From Burkholderia catarinensis (GTDB lineage: Bacteria > Pseudomonadota > Gammaproteobacteria > Burkholderiales > Burkholderiaceae), in contig NZ_MDEQ02000014.1 in NCBI RefSeq assembly GCF_001883705.2, forward strand, positions 1 through 64,000: 64,000 nucleotides of DNA, given 5' to 3'. This document shows, in pieces, positions 34,125-41,850 of this stretch. The notes beneath the pieces were generated by a model. The model saw nothing but the letters and a program-made list of their open reading frames with translations. It ran no database searches and was not told where the DNA came from. Numbering within the stretch: position 1 is the first letter of the stretch; every line of letters begins with the position of its first letter. Made by a program: the position numbers and the translations under genes.

Positions 34125-34751
34125 ATGCGCGCATGCAGCAAATCGGCGTGGCCGCCGCGGCTCGTCACCGTTCCGGGTCTGCACGGCAGCGAAGGCGCTC
34201 ACTGGCAGACCTGGCTCGAACGGCAGTTCCCGCGTTCGCTGCGCGTCGAGCAGGATGACTGGGACGCGCCCGATCTCGCGCGCTGGGCGCAATCCGTGCG
34301 TGCGCTGCTCGATCGCGAGCGCGGCCCGTTCGTGCTCGCCGCGCACAGCTTCGGCTGCCTCGCGGCCGCGCATGCGCTCGCGCAGTGGCCGCATACGGGC
34401 GATGTCGCGGGCGTGCTGTTCGTCGCGCCCGCCAGTCCGAAGAAATTCACGTTTGCCGGGCCGTTCGACGCGCGCCGGCTCGCGGCGCCGTCGGTCGTGA
34501 TCGGCAGCGAGACCGATCCGTGGATGCCGCTCGCCGATGCGCGCACGCTCGCGCAGCGCCTGGGCAGCGCGTTCGTGAACCTCGGCGACGCCGGGCACAT
34601 CAACACGGCGGCCGGCTTCGGGCCGTGGCCGCGCGCGAAGTACTTCATCGACACGCTGGTTCACTGCGCGGCGCCGCTGCGCTTTCGCGACGCGGACGAC
34701 GACGGCTTCGAAGCCGCGCTCGTCGATCGCGCGCTTGCGCACGCGGTCTGA
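34125..34751 (+). CDS. RBBP9/YdeN-family serine hydrolase
   Basis: A 208-residue alpha/beta hydrolase of the DUF676/RBBP9 group. The nucleophile Ser74 sits in AAHSFG (for GxSxG), the acid is Asp131 in GSETDPWMP, and His158 in GDAGHIN completes the triad. The N-terminal VTVPGLHGSEGAHWQTW is the family signature. The start ATG at 34125 follows GAGGG; the longer frame to 33900 runs through the tandem repeat and is not coding. Substrate unknown. It stands alone. Confidence 0.88.
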   Translation: MRACSKSAWPPRLVTVPGLHGSEGAHWQTWLERQFPRSLRVEQDDWDAPDLARWAQSVRALLDRERGPFVLAAHSFGCLAAAHALAQWPHTGDVAGVLFVAPASPKKFTFAGPFDARRLAAPSVVIGSETDPWMPLADARTLAQRLGSAFVNLGDAGHINTAAGFGPWPRAKYFIDTLVHCAAPLRFRDADDDGFEAALVDRALAHAV

Positions 34752-34805
34752 CGGGCCGGGCGGCGCGCTGCACGGCGGATGCCGCGCAACGCCGCGCCGT
34801 CGCGC

Positions 34806-35103
34806 TTACGACGCGGAGACGGGCCGCACCGCGGCCGGGTCCGAATAGCTCGACCGGCCGTTCTCGACGTGGCCCGCAAAGCGGCGCGAGAACGTACCGG
34901 CCGCACCGTCGCTCACCGTCACGTCATACCACTGGTGGCTCGACGCGAGCGTCCACTGTTCGACGCGCTCGTCGCCGCCGTGCAGCGTGACCTGCCGCGA
35001 CGGCGCGCCGTACGCGTTGCCGGTCAGCGTCAGCGTGACGTGGGCTCCGCCGTGGTTATGCCGCTTCAGGTACAGGTTCCCGTTCTGCGGTCGGGGGACG
35101 GAA
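34806..35103 (-). pseudogene. Remnant of a phosphocholine-specific phospholipase C: C-terminal DUF756 domain only
   Basis: The reading frame matches the last domain of secreted phospholipases such as PlcN/PlcH: NLYLKRHNHGGAHVTLTLTG, then the WTLASSHQWYDVTV strand, and SRRFAGHVENGRSSYSDPAA at the end. There is no start codon, no signal peptide and no catalytic domain; the frame upstream is low-complexity shadow of the lipoprotein gene. The stop at 34806 is intact. A deletion evidently removed the front of the gene and left the tail abutting a small lipoprotein gene, whose stop lies 10 bp away. Confidence 0.8.
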
Positions 35104-35112
35104 GCGGCGGGA

Positions 35113-35397
35113 TCAGCCCGGCGACGACGCGGCGGCGCCCGGCGCGGAGGCGTTCGACGCGGGCTTCGCGTCGTCGTCGTCATCGGGCGGGTAGTGCACG
35201 ACGGGCGGCGCGAGCGGCGCGGCATCGGATGCGGCGGCGTGCGCGGTCGCATCGTTGTTGAACGCGCTGGCGGAGCCGGCCGATGCGCCGGCCTGCTGCG
35301 AGGCGTCGGCTGCGTGCGCGTCGTGCGGCGCATCATCGCTGCAGGCAGCGACGAAAGCGGCGGCACAAAGAACGACGACGACGGAAACGCGACGCAT
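35113..35397 (-). CDS. Small predicted lipoprotein, 94 aa
   Basis: N-terminal MRRVSVVVVLCAAAFVAACS has a lipobox (VAAC, Cys19), so the mature protein is lipid-anchored. The rest is low complexity: Ala/Ser/Asp-rich with a HYPPDDDDDAKPAS acidic run. A clear AGGAGAG site supports translation from 35397. Its stop is followed at once by the out-of-frame phospholipase C remnant; whether the two once formed one gene is unclear. Function unknown. Confidence 0.75.
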   Translation of the reverse strand: MRRVSVVVVLCAAAFVAACSDDAPHDAHAADASQQAGASAGSASAFNNDATAHAAASDAAPLAPPVVHYPPDDDDDAKPASNASAPGAAASSPG

Positions 35398-35558
35398 GAC
35401 TTCTCTCCTGGCAGGCTGATCGGGAAACGTTTTCAAGTATGCCGATGCGATGCGACGTTTCGGTGAATCGTTTGCGACCGGTGCGCGATCGCGGAATGCT
35501 TTCGCCAAGCCAACCCAATTCTTTCGAATGTGTACGCCCGGCGTGCGGCCGCCGCCCG

Positions 35559-36479
35559 TCAGCGCCGCGGCGTCCTGCGCCGCACCTCGCTGCGCAGCCA
35601 GTCGAGCCAGGTGCGGATCGCCGCTTCGTGCGGATGGCCGGGGCGCCACACGACGTAGTGCGCATACACGTCGGTCACGCGCACCGTCGACACGCGCACG
35701 AGCGTGCCCGCCGCGAGTTCGGGCTCGATCAGCGAGCGGCGCGCGAGTGCGACGCCGCGTCCTTGCAGCGTCGCGTCGATCAGCGCGTTCGCGTCGGCGA
35801 AGCGCGGCGCGCGCGCGGATTCGGTGAGGTCGAGCCGGGCGGCCTGGAACCACGGCTCCCACGGTTGCGCGGGATGGCGCAGCAGCGTCGCACGCACGAG
35901 ATCGGCCGGCGCGCGCGGTGCGACGCCGTCGCGATTGCGATACGCGGGGCTCGCAACCGGGAAGATCGTTTCGTTCATCAGCTTCTCGGCGACGACGCCC
36001 GGCCACGTGCCGGGCCCGTAGCGCAGCGCGACGTCGATGCGGTCGCGCTTGCGCAGCGGCGTGAGCGCCACGTCCGGGTGCAGCGCGATCGCGATGTGCG
36101 GATGCGCGGCCGAGAAGCGCGGCAGGCGCGGTGTGAGCCAGCGCTCGGCGACGCTCGGCAGCACGCTGACGTTCAGCGTGATGTCGCAGGTGCGCGGGCG
36201 GCTGCGCACGGCGAGTGCCGGCTCGAACGCGCGTTCGAGCACGCTGAGGCCCTGGCGCACCTGCAGCGCGAGCGCGTGCGCGGCGTGGGTCGGTGTCGCG
36301 CCGTTGCGCTCGCGCGTGAAGAGCGGGTAGCCGAGTTGCGCCTCGAGCGCGCGGATGTGCTGGCTGACGGCGCCTTGCGTGAGCGCGAGCGCGTCGGCCG
36401 CGCGCGTGAAGCTCTGCAGCCGCACGGCGGTCTCGAACGCGCGCAGCGTCTGCAGCGGAGGGAGGTGGATGCGTCGCAT
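35559..36479 (-). CDS. LysR-family regulator (GcvA-like subgroup)
   Basis: A 306-residue LysR protein. The HTH (about 4-62) reads LPPLQTLRAFETAVRLQSFT and ALTQGAVSQHIRALEAQLG, close to GcvA-type regulators; the ligand domain spans about 90-295. Divergent from a glutathione transferase gene 112 bp away with a clean palindrome between them, so that gene is the likely target. The start ATG at 36479 has a GGAGG site upstream on its strand only weakly visible; the longer frame to 36593 is excluded by the divergent gene. Confidence 0.9.
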   Translation of the reverse strand: MRRIHLPPLQTLRAFETAVRLQSFTRAADALALTQGAVSQHIRALEAQLGYPLFTRERNGATPTHAAHALALQVRQGLSVLERAFEPALAVRSRPRTCDITLNVSVLPSVAERWLTPRLPRFSAAHPHIAIALHPDVALTPLRKRDRIDVALRYGPGTWPGVVAEKLMNETIFPVASPAYRNRDGVAPRAPADLVRATLLRHPAQPWEPWFQAARLDLTESARAPRFADANALIDATLQGRGVALARRSLIEPELAAGTLVRVSTVRVTDVYAHYVVWRPGHPHEAAIRTWLDWLRSEVRRRTPRR

Positions 36480-36485
36480 GCGGGT

Positions 36486-36500
36486 ATTAGTAACACTAAT
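36486..36500. promoter_or_regulatory. LysR-type operator between divergent LysR and GST genes
   Basis: ATTAGT-AAC-ACTAAT is a perfect inverted repeat that contains the T-N11-A core of LysR binding sites (T36487, A36499). It starts 7 bp from the LysR start codon, which suits autorepression. Confidence 0.65.
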
Positions 36501-36591
36501 GTCCGAGCACGACAATTCATCGTTTGCGGCGCACGTGCACGCGTTCCTACACTCGGTTCCGTCTTCCACAGCCCCGTCGGGCCACACCATC

Positions 36592-37230
36592 ATGAACGCA
36601 TATCGTCTCTATCTCTCGCCGGGCGCCTGCTCGCTTGCCGCCCACATCGCGCTCGAGGAAACCGGCGCGCCGTTCGACGTCGAGATCGTCTCCGTGCAGA
36701 AGCAGCAGAACCTCGAGGCGCGCTACCTCGCGATCAACGCGAAGGCGCGCGTGCCCGTGCTCGCGATTCCGGGCGAGCCGCAGGTGCTGACCGAAACGCC
36801 CGCGATCCTCACCTATCTCGCGCGCCGTTATCCGGATGCGCAACTGCTGCCGCTCGGCGACCCGCTGCGCGAGGCGCGGTGCCACGAATGGCTCGCGTGG
36901 CTGGTCGGCTGGGTGCATGGCGTCGGCTACGGCGCGCTGTGGCGGCCGGGCCGCTTCATCGGCGACCCGGCGCTGCACGGGGCGGTCAGCGCGCACGGGT
37001 GCGGCGTGATCGAGGCCGCGAATGCGTCGATCGAAGCCGCGCTCGCCGACGGCCGCACATGGGCCGAACCGGGCGCGCATTCGATCGTCGATCCGTTCCT
37101 GTTCGTGCTGTATCGCTGGGGTGTCGCGATCGGACTCGACATGACACGGCATCCCGCGTGGACCGCCCATGCGCAGCGCGAGGCCGAACGGCCGGCCGCG
37201 CGGCGCGCGCTGGCGCGCGAAGCGGCCTGA
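36592..37230 (+). CDS. Glutathione S-transferase family protein
   Basis: A 212-residue GST. The thioredoxin-like N-terminal domain (1-80) begins YRLYLSPGACSLAAHIALEE, with Ser/Cys at the glutathione thiol position, and contains VPVLAIPGEPQVLTETPAIL for gamma-glutamyl binding. An all-helical domain follows (about 90-200). It resembles the beta class of proteobacterial GSTs. Expression is probably controlled by the divergent LysR protein. Substrate unknown. Confidence 0.9.
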   Translation: MNAYRLYLSPGACSLAAHIALEETGAPFDVEIVSVQKQQNLEARYLAINAKARVPVLAIPGEPQVLTETPAILTYLARRYPDAQLLPLGDPLREARCHEWLAWLVGWVHGVGYGALWRPGRFIGDPALHGAVSAHGCGVIEAANASIEAALADGRTWAEPGAHSIVDPFLFVLYRWGVAIGLDMTRHPAWTAHAQREAERPAARRALAREAA

Positions 37231-37285
37231 CGTCCACGCGGGCTACGTGGCGCCTGCCGCGACGCCCGCGTGCATCGCGCGGCCG

Positions 37286-38560
37286 CTATCGTGCGGCGAA
37301 CAGCGGATAGGTCGCGCCCGCGACCAGCGCGGCCACGAGCCACACCACGCTCCACGAACCGATGGCGAGCAGCGGCGGAATCGCGAGCGGCGTCGCGAAC
37401 AGCCCCAAGTAGACGACCGTATTCGCCATCCCGAGCGCGGTGCCCGCGTGATTCGCGCCCGCGAGCGTCGCGAGTTCCGTGTACGCGACGCCGTGCCACG
37501 CCGATACGCAGATGCCGGCGAACACGAGAATCGCGACGATCGCGGCGAGCGGCACGTGCGGGCTGCCGGCCGTCGCCGCTGCGAGCAGCGTGAACGACCC
37601 GGCCGCGACGAGCACCGAACCGCGCAGGTACGCGCGCCGGTTGCCGTGCCGGTCGGTATGGCGGCCGCTCCAGACGCGCATCACCATTGCGCCGAGCTGC
37701 AGCACGACCATCGCCGCGCTGATGCCGGCGAGGCCGAGCCGGCCGAAGTCGTGCAGGAACACCGTCGCGAACGTGAGCACCGCGAACTGCGGCGCGCACA
37801 GTGCGCCGATGCCGAGCACGATGCGCCACACGGGGCCGCTCGCGAGCGGGCCGCGCGTGTGCGGGGCAGCCTGATGCGGCGGCTCGACGGGGCGTGGCAC
37901 GGCGACGTGCACGGTAGCCGGTGCGGCGGGCGGCTCGTGCAGCCAGCGCCAGGTCAGTGCGGCCGATCCCGCGCACAGCAGCATCAGCGTGCCGAATACC
38001 GCGGCGAAGCCCAGGTGCGAAGCGAGCGACGGCAGCAGCGCCGCGCCGACGCCGCCGCCGAGCGGCACGGCCGTCTGGCGGATGCTCATCGCGAGCCCGC
38101 GTTCGCGCTCGCCGAACCAGCGCATCACCGCGCGCCCGCTCGACCCGTTCACGCTGCCGCCGAGCAGGCCGACGCAGCACATCGCCGCGACGACGCGCAT
38201 CAGCGGCGGCGCTGCGTGCGCGGTCGGGACGATCGTGCACACCATCAGCGCGAGCATCGCCGCCGTCGCGACGAGCCCGGTCAGCAGCACGCGGCGATCG
38301 CCGAAGCGATCGGCGGCGATCCCCCACGGCAACTCCGACAGCGCGACGCCGAAGCCGAGCGCGCCGAGCACGAGGCCGAGCGTGCCGTTGTCGAGGTGAT
38401 AGGCCGCGCGCATCCACACGGCGGTGGTCGGAATGCCGGCCGCGGCGGCGGAAAAGCTCATGTTCGCGGCGACGCCGGCCGCCAGCACGCGCCAGCGATG
38501 AGCCGGGCCGCGCGCGTCGGCGGCGGGCGAGGAGGGGGAAGCGATGCACGAGGTATCCAT
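37286..38560 (-). CDS. Major facilitator superfamily transporter
   Basis: Inner-membrane protein of 424 residues with twelve helices. The MFS loop 2-3 motif appears as GIAADRFGDRRVLLTG and its counterpart in the second half as SGRHTDRHGNRRAYLRG. A hydrophilic loop of about 45 residues rich in Pro and His separates the halves. The start at 38560 (MDTSCIASP) is fixed by the divergent LysR gene 97 bp away. The substrate is unknown; control by that LysR is likely. Confidence 0.9.
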   Translation of the reverse strand: MDTSCIASPSSPAADARGPAHRWRVLAAGVAANMSFSAAAAGIPTTAVWMRAAYHLDNGTLGLVLGALGFGVALSELPWGIAADRFGDRRVLLTGLVATAAMLALMVCTIVPTAHAAPPLMRVVAAMCCVGLLGGSVNGSSGRAVMRWFGERERGLAMSIRQTAVPLGGGVGAALLPSLASHLGFAAVFGTLMLLCAGSAALTWRWLHEPPAAPATVHVAVPRPVEPPHQAAPHTRGPLASGPVWRIVLGIGALCAPQFAVLTFATVFLHDFGRLGLAGISAAMVVLQLGAMVMRVWSGRHTDRHGNRRAYLRGSVLVAAGSFTLLAAATAGSPHVPLAAIVAILVFAGICVSAWHGVAYTELATLAGANHAGTALGMANTVVYLGLFATPLAIPPLLAIGSWSVVWLVAALVAGATYPLFAAR

Positions 38561-38607
38561 GACGGCAGGCCCGGTTGGAAATTGACATCCACAGTCTGGC
38601 GGCCTAC

Positions 38608-38641
38608 ATTCATCCTGAAAATCGGAAAGTATTTGATGAAT
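38608..38641. promoter_or_regulatory. Inverted repeat in the MFS/LysR divergent promoter
   Basis: Perfect 7-bp arms ATTCATC (38608-38614) and GATGAAT (38635-38641) flank 20 AT-rich bp, ending 17 bp before the LysR start. Placement suits a LysR regulator that controls itself and the transporter. Confidence 0.5.
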
Positions 38642-38657
38642 CGTTCGATAAAACGGG

Positions 38658-39743
38658 ATGATTGACATGTCCGGACAAGACATTCCGCGTGGCGGCGGCG
38701 AGCCGCTCGCGGTGGCCGATGCCGCGCTGGCCCGGCCCAACTTCGACGTGGCGGCGCTGCGCAGCCTCGTCGCGGGCGTGGATCTCGGCAGTTTTGCGAA
38801 GGCGGCCGACCGCGTCGCGCGCTCGTCGTCGGCGGTGAGCGCCCAGATCCGCAAGCTCGAGGAGCAGGCCGGCACGCCGCTGTTCGTGAAGGCCGGGCGC
38901 GGGCTCGCGCTGACCGACGCCGGCGACGCGATGCTGCGCTACGCGCGGCGGATGATCGAACTGAACGACGAGGCGGCCGCGGCCGTGCGCGGCGTGAACC
39001 TCGACGGCTGGGTGCGCGTCGGGCTGCAGGAGGATTTCGGCGAAGCGATCCTGCCCGATGTGCTCGGGCGGTTTGCGCGCGCGCATCCGAAAGTGAGGAT
39101 CGAGGCGCGCGTGGCGCGCAATGCCGATCTGCTCGACCGGCTCGACGCGAACCAGCTCGATCTCGCGCTGGTGTGGGGCGACCCGGCGTCGGCGGCGCTG
39201 GTGGCGCGGGCGGGGATCGACAGCGAAGCGATCGCGCAGGTGCCGATGCAATGGATCGGCGCGGCGGGTGCGGGCGGTTTCGGGATGCCGGACGGCGGCG
39301 CGCAGGAGAGTGCCGAAGGCGATGCGGAAGAAACGGGCGAAGAAGCGGGCGAAGAAGCGGGCGGCCGCGCGGTGCGCGCGCCGGGCGAGCCACTGCCGCT
39401 CGTCGTGTTCGACCGGCCGTGCCGGTTCTTCGGCGCGGCGACCGGCGCGCTCGATCGCGCGGGCATGCCGTGGCGCGTCGCGTTCACGACGCCGAGTCTT
39501 GCCGGGCTATGGGCCGCGGCGGCGGCCGGCCTCGGGCTGACGGTGCGTTCGCACTACGGGCTGCCCGCGTCGGTGCGCGTGCTCGACGCGGCGTCGTGCG
39601 GGCTGCCGGCACTGCCGAGCCTGCCGCTGATCCTGCTGCGGCGCACGTCGTCGGCGACGCCGAGCGTCGACCGGCTCGCGCGGATCGTGAAGCAGGCGGT
39701 GAGGGAGGCGACGGAGGGGGCGGTGGCGGCGCTGGCGGCCTGA
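38658..39743 (+). CDS. LysR-family regulator with acidic repeat insertion, 361 aa
   Basis: A LysR protein about 60 residues longer than usual. The HTH lies at about 28-85 (NFDVAALRSLVAGVDLGSFA and SSAVSAQIRKLEEQAG) after a 27-residue N-terminal extension. The ligand domain is interrupted near residues 213-243 by an acidic, Gly-rich stretch QESAEGDAEETGEEAGEEAG, encoded partly by a 12-bp tandem repeat. The start is ATG 38658 or ATG 38667, which has the better-spaced GGGATGA. Divergent from an MFS transporter, its likely target. Confidence 0.87.
   Translation: MIDMSGQDIPRGGGEPLAVADAALARPNFDVAALRSLVAGVDLGSFAKAADRVARSSSAVSAQIRKLEEQAGTPLFVKAGRGLALTDAGDAMLRYARRMIELNDEAAAAVRGVNLDGWVRVGLQEDFGEAILPDVLGRFARAHPKVRIEARVARNADLLDRLDANQLDLALVWGDPASAALVARAGIDSEAIAQVPMQWIGAAGAGGFGMPDGGAQESAEGDAEETGEEAGEEAGGRAVRAPGEPLPLVVFDRPCRFFGAATGALDRAGMPWRVAFTTPSLAGLWAAAAAGLGLTVRSHYGLPASVRVLDAASCGLPALPSLPLILLRRTSSATPSVDRLARIVKQAVREATEGAVAALAA
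39327..39362 (+). repeat. 12-bp coding tandem repeat (three copies) in the LysR gene
   Basis: Units GAAGAAACGGGC, GAAGAAGCGGGC, GAAGAAGCGGGC (39327-39362) encode EETG-EEAG-EEAG. Gain or loss of a unit keeps the reading frame, so strain variation in length is expected. Confidence 0.9.
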
Positions 39744-39858
39744 CGAAAGGTTCGATTGCCGCCGCGGGCTGCGACTCGGCGGCCCCTCTGCCGATCGGCC
39801 GAATGGATCGATCGGGCGAACCTGACTACAGTGATGGTCATCTGAAACGGAGGTCATC

Positions 39859-40068
39859 ATGCAAAACGCGAACACGCCCGGCGCCAGTGCGATCGATCCA
39901 TCGCAACGGGCTGATGCCACGATCCGCGGTGACGGCGCGTCAGTCGATCGGCTTGCTCCTGCGAAGCGGCCTGTTCGGTTCGGAGTCCTGCAAGGGCAGG
40001 CCTGGATCGCGGACGACTTCGATGCCCCGCTGCCCGACTACCTGCTGGATGCTTTCGAAGGGCGCTGA
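39859..40068 (+). CDS. Antitoxin of a VapC-type PIN toxin, 69 aa
   Basis: Small protein with a variable first half and a C-terminal PVRFGVLQGQAWIADDFDAP followed by LPDYLLDAFEGR, the toxin-neutralising tail of DUF2281/Phd-like antitoxins that accompany PIN toxins. A GGAGG site precedes the ATG. The stop overlaps the toxin start (TGATG). The N-terminus does not look like a full Phd or AbrB DNA-binding domain, so autoregulation is uncertain. Confidence 0.82.
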   Translation: MQNANTPGASAIDPSQRADATIRGDGASVDRLAPAKRPVRFGVLQGQAWIADDFDAPLPDYLLDAFEGR

Positions 40069-40448
40069 TGCGGCTGTTGCTCGATACGCACATTTTTCTG
40101 TGGATCGTGACCAATGACCCCAAGCTCAGCGCACGGGCGCGCAGACTGATCTCGGCCGCCGACGAACGTTTCGTCAGCAGCGCGAGTATCTGGGAGGCCG
40201 CCATCAAGGCAGGCTTGGGGAAGCTCGACATCGACGTGGGCAAGCTGATCCGCGCGATCGGCGCAAGCGGGATTCGCGAGCTACCGGTTCGGGCCGTGCA
40301 TGGGGCCGCAGTCCGCGATTTGCCGCACCACCATCGCGATTCGTTCGATCGCTTGCTGGTCGCGCAGGCCCGGCTCGAACCGCTTCAGCTCGTGACTGCC
40401 GATGCCCATCTGGCACGGTACGGCCTGTCTCTGATTCTGACAGTTTGA
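40068..40448 (+). CDS. PIN-domain toxin (VapC-like)
   Basis: A 126-residue PIN ribonuclease. The acidic metal-binding residues are Asp6 (LLLDTHIFLW), Glu43 (ASIWEAAIK), Asp91/Asp94 (HHRDSFDRLL) and Asp112 (TADAHL), all present. It is translationally coupled to the antitoxin by a 1-bp overlap. The target RNA cannot be predicted. It is the second toxin-antitoxin locus in the window. Confidence 0.9.
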   Translation: MRLLLDTHIFLWIVTNDPKLSARARRLISAADERFVSSASIWEAAIKAGLGKLDIDVGKLIRAIGASGIRELPVRAVHGAAVRDLPHHHRDSFDRLLVAQARLEPLQLVTADAHLARYGLSLILTV

Positions 40449-40504
40449 AATAATCTGCCGGGTCGAAATCGATCGGTCGCCAACGCCTCACGCGGCTCAG
40501 CGGC

Positions 40505-41398
40505 TTATGCCACTGCGACGTTTGGCTCGATTGCGTCGAGTTCCGCGCAGATGGCTGCCAGCCGTTCCCGCAACCCTTCGCTCGCCGGCACGAACGGCAG
40601 CCGCAACCCGTCCTCGCACCACCCTTGCGCGGCCAGCACGGCCTTCACCGGCGCCGGGTTCGGCTCCGCGAACAGCGCCGCGACGAGCGGCTGCAGCGCG
40701 ACCGACAGGCGCCGCGCGTCGGCGAGCCGTCCGTCGCGCAGCAGCGCATGGATGCGCACATGCCATTCGGGCAGCACATGCGCGCTGCTTGCGATTGCGC
40801 CGTGCGCACCGGCGCACAGCGCCGCGAAGTTCTGGTTGTCGTCGCCGGACAGGATCGCGAGCGGCGTGTCGTGCACGAGCCGGCTCATCCGGTCGAGCGT
40901 GCCGCCGCATTCCTTGATGCCCGCGACGCGCGGGTCGCGCGCAAGACCCTGCAGCGTCTCCAGCTCGACGTTCACGCCGGTGCGGTACGGGATGTTGTAG
41001 ACGAGCACCGGCAGGTCGGCCGCGTTGACGATCGCCTCGACGTGGCGGCGGATGCCGTCCTGCGTCGGCCGCACGTAGACGGGCGGCGTGACGAGCAGCC
41101 CGTCGGGCCGCAATGCCGCGAGTTCGCGCGCGCGCACGGCCGCGAAATGCGTCGCGCTCGCGGTCAGCCCGACGACGATCGGCCGCCCGGGTGCTGCGTC
41201 GCGCAGCGTCGCGAACACGGCGTCCTGTTCGCGCGCATCGAGCAGCACGCCCTCGCCGGTCGTCGCACCCGCGACGAAGCCGGCGATGCCCGCAGCCGCG
41301 TAGCGGCGCGCGAGACGTGCGAGCGCCGCATGGTCGACTTCGCCGTGGTGGAACGGCGTGATGACCGGCAGCCAGATACCTTCGAAACGTGTGTTCAT
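40505..41398 (-). CDS. Dihydrodipicolinate synthase family (DapA-like) aldolase
   Basis: A 297-residue TIM-barrel class I aldolase. The GATTGEG motif, the Tyr in VLVYNIPYRTG and the Schiff-base Lys in VAGIKECGG are all present. True lysine-pathway DapA is possible, but the gene is isolated from lysine genes and the family includes aldolases for other 2-oxo acids, so the call stays general. The start at 41398 (MNTRFEG) has GAGG six bases upstream; an ATG at 41410 lies inside that ribosome site region and is less likely. Confidence 0.85.
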   Translation of the reverse strand: MNTRFEGIWLPVITPFHHGEVDHAALARLARRYAAAGIAGFVAGATTGEGVLLDAREQDAVFATLRDAAPGRPIVVGLTASATHFAAVRARELAALRPDGLLVTPPVYVRPTQDGIRRHVEAIVNAADLPVLVYNIPYRTGVNVELETLQGLARDPRVAGIKECGGTLDRMSRLVHDTPLAILSGDDNQNFAALCAGAHGAIASSAHVLPEWHVRIHALLRDGRLADARRLSVALQPLVAALFAEPNPAPVKAVLAAQGWCEDGLRLPFVPASEGLRERLAAICAELDAIEPNVAVA

Positions 41399-41850
41399 GC
41401 AAAGCCTCATGGTGGAAACGGAGTGGGAAGGAACCGTTCCGCCGGCGGAGTGCCGGAGCGAGGCGTGCGTGCAAGGAGAAAGAAACGACCTGCGGGCATC
41501 CCGTCCGGCATTCGCCTGACGGGACGCGACGTCCCCGTCAGTCGAGGAGTCGTTTTTTCAGTTTCAGCCCGGCCGCGCGCGCACCTGCCGCGACGGCGGC
41601 GAGGATCGAGGGCGAGCGCAGGGCAGCGGACATGGATGAACCGGGAAATGGGCTGAGCGGCGATCTTAACACCGGATCGGACGCGCGCGCGAGCGTCGGC
41701 CGCCACTTAGCAGGATTCGAGATTTGCTTTCCACGACTGATTGGAAAGCGCGCCGCGCCCGGCCGCTAGAATGCCCGCTTACGTTTCGATGACAGCGCGC
41801 ACGCGTGCCGTCACGCACCTTCACCACCACTGGAAACGGGGCATATCACG
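41399..41850. other. 452-bp divergent intergenic region upstream of sbp
   Basis: No gene is supported. The region holds the promoters for the DapA-like gene and the sulfate-binding protein gene. The only structured element I see is the inverted repeat at 41727-41748, listed separately. Confidence 0.5.
41727..41748. promoter_or_regulatory. Inverted repeat upstream of the sulfate-binding protein gene
   Basis: Perfect 7-bp arms CTTTCCA (41727-41733) and TGGAAAG (41742-41748) flank an 8-bp spacer, about 100 bp before the sbp ATG. A LysR-type sulfur regulator (CysB or SsuR/Cbl) would be the natural candidate. Confidence 0.45.
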
